DNA of 9,851 nucleotides from JANOYC01 sp031428675 (GTDB taxonomy: Bacteria > Actinomycetota > Actinomycetes > Actinomycetales > Microbacteriaceae), in contig JANOYC010000031.1 in NCBI GenBank assembly GCA_031428675.1, positions 1 to 9,851 on the forward strand. The letters are read 5' to 3'. The position numbers were made by a program, and so were the translations under genes. Below the pieces are notes generated by a model. That model did not search any database, was not told where the DNA came from, and was given only the letters and a program-made list of their open reading frames with translations. Below are positions 1 to 4,509 of this stretch, in pieces; positions within the stretch are counted from its first letter, which is position 1; every line of letters begins with the position of its first letter.

Positions 1-7
1 CGCTGGT

Positions 8-42
8 GAGAAGCCTCTTCGAAAGGAGGGGCTTTTCGTCTC
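8..42 (+). terminator. Rho-independent terminator upstream of tRNA-Phe
   Basis: A strong hairpin is visible: positions 8-20 pair with 25-37 across a GAAA tetraloop (21-24), with C-G closing pairs and only a few G-T wobbles. The 3' arm runs into a TTTT tract at 33-36. This fits an intrinsic terminator for a plus-strand unit that ends just left of the window, insulating the tRNA gene. The orientation is judged from the T-rich 3' side. Confidence 0.7.
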
Positions 43-60
43 AATCGGGGTCGCCCCCGA

Positions 61-136
61 GGCTCTGTAGCTCAGTTGGTAGAGCGCACGACTGAAAATC
101 GTGAGGTCACGGGATCGACGCCCGTCGGAGCCACCA
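61..136 (+). tRNA. tRNA-Phe (anticodon GAA)
   Basis: The cloverleaf folds fully. The acceptor stem GGCTCTG (61-67) pairs with CGGAGCC (126-132). The D arm contains the AGCTCAGTTGGTAGAGC consensus. The anticodon stem CACGA/TCGTG encloses loop CTGAAAA with anticodon GAA at 94-96. The discriminator A and an encoded CCA follow at 133-136. It decodes phenylalanine UUY codons. A tyrosine-recombinase relic begins 14 bases beyond its 3' end, so this gene is probably the integration target of the adjacent element. Confidence 0.97.
98..136 (+). other. Candidate attachment-site core at the tRNA-Phe 3' end
   Basis: This is inferred from position only. Tyrosine recombinases commonly integrate at the 3' half of a tRNA gene, and an integrase relic lies immediately downstream with its C-terminus facing the tRNA. 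No second copy of the T-arm/acceptor sequence was noticed in the window, so the other boundary would lie to the right of 9851 or has been lost. The exact core limits cannot be set from one copy. Confidence 0.3.
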
Positions 137-149
137 CTAAATATTCAGG

Positions 150-726
150 TCAGAGCCCGTTTTTGCGGCTTGCCCCCCCACACACAAGTTGACCTAACGA
201 CTGGGCGAGGTATGCGGATAGGGCTACCGCTCCCCGCTTCGCAGCGTCATCGCGCTTATTCGCGTACATCTGTGTCACCGCAAGCGACGAGTGCCCCAGG
301 ATCGCTTGTACGTCGGGGGCTGCTAACCCGGCGCGGAAAATCATCACCGCAGCCGTGTGGCGCAAGTCGTGCCAGTGGAGCGGCGCTTCGCCCGGGGCAA
401 ACGTCTTGATCCGATCGCGGATCCTCGACCAGCCGATTCCACAGCTCAGACACTTCGAGCTGAGAGTTCCGCCAGGAGGGCTAGGGAACAGCAGATCGTG
501 CGGCCGCTTGACCACGCTCGCCTCCGCCAGTATCGAAGTCAGCGGTTCCGAGAGCGGTACGGCTCGGCCACGTCGCCCCTTTGTCGGACCGACCCTCTGC
601 TGGCCATACTGACCCGGCGATGCGGTGCGGTGCCGGGAGAACAATGCTTATCGTTCGTGCTTCCTCATCGATGTCAGAGACCCGGAGACCAGCGATTTCT
701 CCGACCCGGCACCCGGTGTACCTGGA
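150..726 (-). pseudogene. Truncated, frameshifted tyrosine recombinase (phage-type integrase)
   Basis: This is the C-terminal catalytic half of an integrase that once drove site-specific recombination, presumably at the neighbouring tRNA-Phe. It lies in two frames. The upstream frame (about 726 to about 610) reads YTGCRVGEIAGLRVSDID and holds the first catalytic Arg in its R-x-G-E context. The downstream frame (from about 640 to 150) reads TKGRRGRAVPLSE, then HDLRHTAA (His and second Arg), LGHSS (His) and the nucleophile Tyr in QMYANK. The frames differ by one base (an inserted base or two lost), with the switch between about 605 and 640. The upstream frame stays open into the end of the neighbouring ATPase gene but loses integrase likeness there, so the core-binding N-terminal domain is gone. 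The 164-codon ORF starting with TTG at 644 is only a fragment and unlikely to be functional. Confidence 0.85.
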
Positions 727-734
727 CCGCCGGG

Positions 735-2021
735 CTACAGCCGCCCCACGGTTTCGATGTCTTCCCAGAACTCTGCGGCGATGTCTGCGGACACGGTCGC
801 GCGGGTCGCTGAGATCGCTGCCACGTAGTCCTCGATGAAGGGGCCTCCGGGATCAGCCGTGCCCGCGTCCACGGCATTCTCGAGCGCGGATTGGGAGGCT
901 TTGCGAGCGGCGTATTCAATGTCTGCAGGAGAGAACCCCTCGGTCATGCCTACGAGCACCTGTACGTCGATGTCACCCGCGGCGGCGGGGATGTAACGCT
1001 CCCAGATGGCGAGACGCGCCTGCTCGTCGGGAAGCCCGATCGGTATCACGTAGTCGAATCGCCCGTGACGCAGGAAAGCGGCATCCAGTGACCGGATGAA
1101 GTTAGTGGCGCAGATCAGGAGCCTGCCGGGCTGGTCGCGAAAGGCGGGGATGATCTTCAGCAGCTCGTTGGTCACACCCTGCGTCGGCGATGGTGGCTCG
1201 CCCTGCCTGTGAGAGGCGATCTCCTCAACCTCGTCGATGAACACGACGGCGTGCTCGAGGTCGGCGATCCTCATGAAAGTCTCGCGAAGAGCGCCCGCAA
1301 GGCCTCCCGGTTGCGAGGCGAGGCGCGAGGGGAAGACCTCCACAAACGACCACTCCAGCCGCGAGGCGATGGCCTTGGCGAACGTGGTCTTGCCCGTTCC
1401 CGGCGGCCCGAACAGCACGATCGCGCGAGGCGGCACGACACCGAATCGATCGGCGAGCTGCGATTGTGCCAGGGGCATCACGACACGCCGCTCGAGCAGG
1501 TCTTTCTCTGCGGTCATGCCTCCCACTGCGTCCCAAAGTCCGCGCGGCAGCACACGTCCGCCCAGCTCGGCGAGGATCTTCAGTTCTTCGCGCTGCACCG
1601 GGATACGCCGCTCGAAATAGTGCAGGTCCTGCTTGAGCACGAATCCCTGGTGCAGGAACGCTCCGACCCGCGTCTCGGCCGCCGGCATCAGGGCCGAGAG
1701 CTTGGAGATGCCGTGGGCTGCCATGCGCGCTTCGAGCGCGGCGAGCATCGATGAGCCGATGCCGGAACCCCTGACATGAGCCGCCGTCGCGAGGAAAACG
1801 ACCCAGCCTTGCGCGTGCGCAGCGCGTCCGATGGCGGCTCCGACCACCTCATCGCCGATGGCCGCAACGACGGCATGGTCCTTCGCACACGACGCGAGGA
1901 CGTCGGTCAGCCCGTAGACGGGCTCGGCGTTCGACGCGAGCATCTGCTCCCACAAGCGCAGGATGCCGTCGACGTCTTCGTCGTGGTAATCGCGGATGCG
2001 CCAACCGGTCATAGACGTCAT
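735..2021 (-). CDS. GNAT acetyltransferase-AAA+ ATPase fusion protein
   Basis: A 428-residue two-domain protein. Residues about 7-140 form a GNAT domain: the acetyl-CoA motif is at 78-90 (RGSGIG at 84-89), followed by the typical LxALxARM helix and a GF-x-L-x-x-D ending. Residues about 155-420 are a classical-clade AAA+ module: WDAVGGM entry motif (163-169), Walker A GPPGTGKT (205-212), Walker B VVFIDE (259-264), sensor-1 ATN (305-307), arginine-finger RHGRFD (318-323) and a GFSPADIEYAARKA sensor-2 helix (362-375). All ATPase residues look intact, so ATP hydrolysis is expected; acetyl transfer is likely. Classical AAA+ proteins usually remodel or unfold substrates, so coupling of modification to remodelling is inference. 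The ATG at 2021 has GGAAGGA only 2 bases upstream; ATG at 2012 (codon 4) would place it 11 bases away, so the start is uncertain by three codons. No signal peptide or membrane segment. Its stop lies next to the broken integrase end. Confidence 0.85.
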   Translation of the reverse strand: MTSMTGWRIRDYHDEDVDGILRLWEQMLASNAEPVYGLTDVLASCAKDHAVVAAIGDEVVGAAIGRAAHAQGWVVFLATAAHVRGSGIGSSMLAALEARMAAHGISKLSALMPAAETRVGAFLHQGFVLKQDLHYFERRIPVQREELKILAELGGRVLPRGLWDAVGGMTAEKDLLERRVVMPLAQSQLADRFGVVPPRAIVLFGPPGTGKTTFAKAIASRLEWSFVEVFPSRLASQPGGLAGALRETFMRIADLEHAVVFIDEVEEIASHRQGEPPSPTQGVTNELLKIIPAFRDQPGRLLICATNFIRSLDAAFLRHGRFDYVIPIGLPDEQARLAIWERYIPAAAGDIDVQVLVGMTEGFSPADIEYAARKASQSALENAVDAGTADPGGPFIEDYVAAISATRATVSADIAAEFWEDIETVGRL

Positions 2022-2056
2022 CGTCCTTCCAGCGTGGGGAGTGGCTAAGCCCCAGG

Positions 2057-2161
2057 CTATCGAAGCCGCAGGCTTGTAGCGGGCACGGCATCGTGGATCG
2101 CCGCAGCCAGCTCAGCGCTGTTGGTGCGGGTGTCACTATGCTCGATCCGGACGAGAGACAT
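2057..2161 (-). pseudogene. 34-codon tautomerase-like N-terminal remnant
   Basis: The ORF reads MSLVRIEHSD and ends after 34 codons at TAG. The opening resembles the first strand and helix of 4-oxalocrotonate tautomerase-family proteins (typically MPLVRI plus a helix ending in VHDA). Here it is MSLVRI followed by AAAIHDAV. Two things argue for decay: the catalytic Pro directly after Met is Ser, and the remaining strands are missing. A plausible ribosome site (AAAGG, 6 bases before ATG) and a -10-like TATAAG further upstream survive. It could instead be a chance or unrelated small ORF; similarity is judged by eye on few residues. Confidence 0.35.
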
Positions 2162-2205
2162 GCCGAACCTTTCGGGTGGAGGCCGGGGCCTCGCGGTCTG
2201 CTTAT

Positions 2206-2219
2206 AATGTAAGGACATT
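2206..2219. promoter_or_regulatory. Palindrome AATGT-N4-ACATT, candidate operator
   Basis: A perfect 5-bp inverted repeat, AATGTAAGGACATT, overlaps a -10-like TATAAG box when read on the minus strand. It lies about 45 bases upstream of the tautomerase-like remnant. A palindrome over a -10 box is a typical repressor arrangement, but no regulator is encoded beside it. The rest of 2162-2309 shows no gene and no clear terminator for the operon ending at 2310. Confidence 0.35.
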
Positions 2220-2309
2220 CTTGCATACTCTCATAGCCGGGCGAAAAAATGAGAGGACAATCGACAGAAATGCAGACATGTTAGGCAGCTGCGTCTGGCG
2301 GCGCCGGTC

Positions 2310-3029
2310 TCAGGCACGCGCGAGTGCGGCAAGCCAGTTGGCGAGATGAGCGAGCAAGCCGTCCGCCTTTTTCAGATCGGCCGGCCGCGGATCCGGGCCG
2401 AAGACGCCCCAGAGCGGATGCTCGGGGACGTGGCGGTGCAGACCATACGGGTCGCCACCCGGATCGATCGCAGGTTGGTCGGCGAGCGCGGGCAACCGGT
2501 CGACATGCACGAGATCGGGTTCGATCGCGTACAGGAGCGTGGTTTCGAATACGCCCGCGTGGTCAGGGGAAATGGGACTATCGGGGCACCGGTTCACCCC
2601 GGTGCCGATCGCGGCGAGCGATCCGCCGCGCGCGTTCCAGGTCGCCGTGACCTCGTCGACGAGATCGAGCTGCTCGGGGGCGAAATGTCCGGTGAAGATC
2701 ACCGCCCGCGTCACCCCGAAGTCCTCGAGGCGTTCGAGGATCGCCCGCAGGTGGCCGGCGAGTCCCGCCGTGTCGGGCATCATTATGCTCCACGGGTAGG
2801 CACCGTGGCCACCGCCGGTGCCTTGGTATACCACCGGCAGGACGATCCCGCCGGTGCGCTCAGCCGCCGCGATGCAGACGCCGTGCGCGTTGAAGGAGTC
2901 CAGCCCGAGGGGCAGATGGGGACCGTGGAATTCCAGACTGCCGAGCGGAATGTAGACGATGGCGGAGGCGCCGACCGCCGCATCCAGTTCGGCCGGGCTC
3001 AGTCGTTCGGCCCGCACTTCGGCAGTCAC
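2310..3029 (-). CDS. Creatininase-family metal-dependent amidohydrolase
   Basis: A 239-residue protein close to the usual length (about 240-260) of creatininase-family enzymes, which hydrolyse cyclic amides and related C-N bonds with two divalent metals. Visible motifs are PLGSLEFHGPHLPLGLDS (residues 28-45, candidate ligands E33, H35 and D44), a Gly-rich TGGGHGAYP segment (71-79), FTGH (112-115, H115) and DHAGVFETT (156-164, E162). The usual NGHGGN motif is degenerate (FTGHFAPEQ), so it is a divergent member. No signal peptide, so cytoplasmic. The start is GTG at 3029; its GTGA overlaps the stop of the upstream aldo/keto reductase gene, implying translational coupling, and AGGAA lies 9 bases before it. 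The substrate is not deducible. Last gene of the P450 operon. Confidence 0.85.
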   Translation of the reverse strand: MTAEVRAERLSPAELDAAVGASAIVYIPLGSLEFHGPHLPLGLDSFNAHGVCIAAAERTGGIVLPVVYQGTGGGHGAYPWSIMMPDTAGLAGHLRAILERLEDFGVTRAVIFTGHFAPEQLDLVDEVTATWNARGGSLAAIGTGVNRCPDSPISPDHAGVFETTLLYAIEPDLVHVDRLPALADQPAIDPGGDPYGLHRHVPEHPLWGVFGPDPRPADLKKADGLLAHLANWLAALARA

Positions 3030-4000
3030 TTGTAGTAGTTCCTGATCCAGGCGTGGTCGGCGAGCTTCGCACGCAGCTCTTCCGGGAACGGCTCCCCATC
3101 TGAGTACCCGACGTTGCGAGCGATGTTGCGGCTACTGCTCATGCCCGCGATCACCGTGGAAACCTCCGGGGAGCTCAGCACATACTTGACCGCGGCTTCG
3201 GCCAGCGAGGAGTAGTAAGGCGCGACGACATCTTTGAGGGCTTCGACTCGCGCGAGTGTCTCGGTGAACCGCTCACCGCGGAACATCTCCTTCTGTTGAG
3301 AGCCTTCTTCCCACGCGTCGTACGTTGCCGGAGTCCACAGTCCCGACAGCGACCCGGAGTCGAACGCGACCCTGTCGATGATCGCCGTGTCGCTTCGTCC
3401 TGCGGCGGGAAGAAGTGCATCGATAGGACGCTGCTCAAAAAGATTGAAGATGACCTGGATCGAATCGACCAGTCCCAGTTCGGCGACCTGGACGCCCTCC
3501 TCGGGACGGTAATCGCGGATTGAGACGCCAATGCGGTCGATCTTGCCCTCGACGCGCAGGTCGTTCAGCGACTCGAGCCAATCCAGCTCGCGGATGCCGG
3601 AACCGACCCAGCAGTGCAGCTGCAGAAGATCGAGCCGCTCAACACCGAGACGTTCCAGCGCGGTGTCCACTCCCTGCCGCAAGTACCACGCCGGGTAGCG
3701 GCCACGCATTTGCGGCTCATCCTGATCGGGGTCAGGCCACTGGATGGGCTGGATCTTCGTCGCGACGTAGATCTTGTCGCCGCTCCAGCGTCGAAGGGAC
3801 TCGCCGATCAACTCTTCGCTGTGGCCTGCTCCATACAACTCCGCGGTGTCGACGAAGTTGATGCCCTGCTCGTAGGCATGCAGCAGTGCGGCGATCGACT
3901 CTTCGTCGTCGACCGATCCCCACTGCCCTCCCAGCTGCCACGCGCCGAACGAGATCTCGCTCACGTCCCAGCCTGTGCGACCGAACTTCCTGTAGTGCAT
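3026..4000 (-). CDS. Aldo/keto reductase
   Basis: A 324-residue NAD(P)H-dependent oxidoreductase with a TIM-barrel fold, of normal length for the family. The N-terminal MHYRKFGRTGWDVSEISFG strand-turn and the catalytic tetrad are all present: D51 and Y56 in DTAELYG, K82 in VATKIQP, and H129 in LLQLHCW. The C-terminal part (VKYVLSSPEVSTVIAGMSS, residues 271-289) carries the family's cofactor-binding region. It should reduce an aldehyde or ketone, or oxidise the alcohol; the substrate is unknown. ATG at 4000 is preceded by AGGAAAGAGAG. It starts 50 bases after the HtaA-domain gene ends, and its TGA overlaps the creatininase GTG start, so all belong to one transcript. No missing key residues. 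Confidence 0.92.
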   Translation of the reverse strand: MHYRKFGRTGWDVSEISFGAWQLGGQWGSVDDEESIAALLHAYEQGINFVDTAELYGAGHSEELIGESLRRWSGDKIYVATKIQPIQWPDPDQDEPQMRGRYPAWYLRQGVDTALERLGVERLDLLQLHCWVGSGIRELDWLESLNDLRVEGKIDRIGVSIRDYRPEEGVQVAELGLVDSIQVIFNLFEQRPIDALLPAAGRSDTAIIDRVAFDSGSLSGLWTPATYDAWEEGSQQKEMFRGERFTETLARVEALKDVVAPYYSSLAEAAVKYVLSSPEVSTVIAGMSSSRNIARNVGYSDGEPFPEELRAKLADHAWIRNYYK

Positions 4001-4050
4001 GAGCTCTCTTTCCTGGAGTTTTGTGCGCCGAAGCGCTGGGTGGCGTTTCT

Positions 4051-4509
4051 CTACGCCTCAGCGGCGATGTCTCGCACGTCGCAATGGATGGTGAAGGGGT
4101 CAAGCGCTGTGCCCGGCTCGTACACGCCGCCGAGAACGTAAGCACCGTCATCGGTTACGGCGACGTCAACCGACCTCAGGTCGTCAGTGTCGGATCGCGT
4201 CAGCTCGCCGACGGTGGCGAACCTGATGCGGCCGGTTCCGAGAGCGACCGTCACCGCGGCCGAATCGCCCTGTGGTTCGATGCGCGGGTCCGCGATCGTC
4301 ACGTCGAGCACTCCCCCGTGGCCGTGAAAACGCACCGCACCCGCGAACGCGAGCGCCCCGCCTTCAACAGAGGGAAAGACGAACGCTCCACTCGCGGCGC
4401 GAGATGCCCCGCCCTCGACTTCAACCCCTCCGTCGGGCAGCCCCTCGACGTAGGCGACGAAGCTCTTGCGTATCGCCCACTCGAGTTCGACTGCTCTCGT
4501 GCTGGTCAT
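4051..4509 (-). CDS. Small cytoplasmic HtaA-domain (heme-binding) protein
   Basis: A 152-residue protein consisting of essentially one HtaA-type domain, a fold of actinobacterial heme-uptake proteins. It begins with LEWAIRKSFVAYVEG (residues 9-23), matching the W-x-x-x-x-SF-x-x-Y signature, with Y20 at the heme-ligand Tyr position. FHGHGGVLDVTIADPRIE (61-78) matches the FxGHxGxLDxxxxxPRI signature, with H64 as the partner His. Known family members are secreted or cell-wall anchored; this one has no signal peptide, anchor or membrane segment, so it should stay in the cytoplasm. ATG at 4509 was chosen because it overlaps the P450 fusion gene's TGA (ATGA); the frame continues open upstream to 4659, but that part reads as a shadow of the P450 gene. 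Tight coupling suggests a role with the P450, for example heme supply or ligand binding (inference). Confidence 0.82.
   Translation of the reverse strand: MTSTRAVELEWAIRKSFVAYVEGLPDGGVEVEGGASRAASGAFVFPSVEGGALAFAGAVRFHGHGGVLDVTIADPRIEPQGDSAAVTVALGTGRIRFATVGELTRSDTDDLRSVDVAVTDDGAYVLGGVYEPGTALDPFTIHCDVRDIAAEA

Noticed and set aside
2063..2075. Short hairpin AAGCC-GCA-GGCTT as a terminator
   Set aside because: The stem is only 5 bp with no T tract on either strand, so it is not a convincing terminator.
2346..3035. Long plus-strand open frame opposite the creatininase gene
   Set aside because: It is the antisense shadow of a recognised minus-strand gene in high-GC DNA, rich in Arg/Gly and without any domain pattern.
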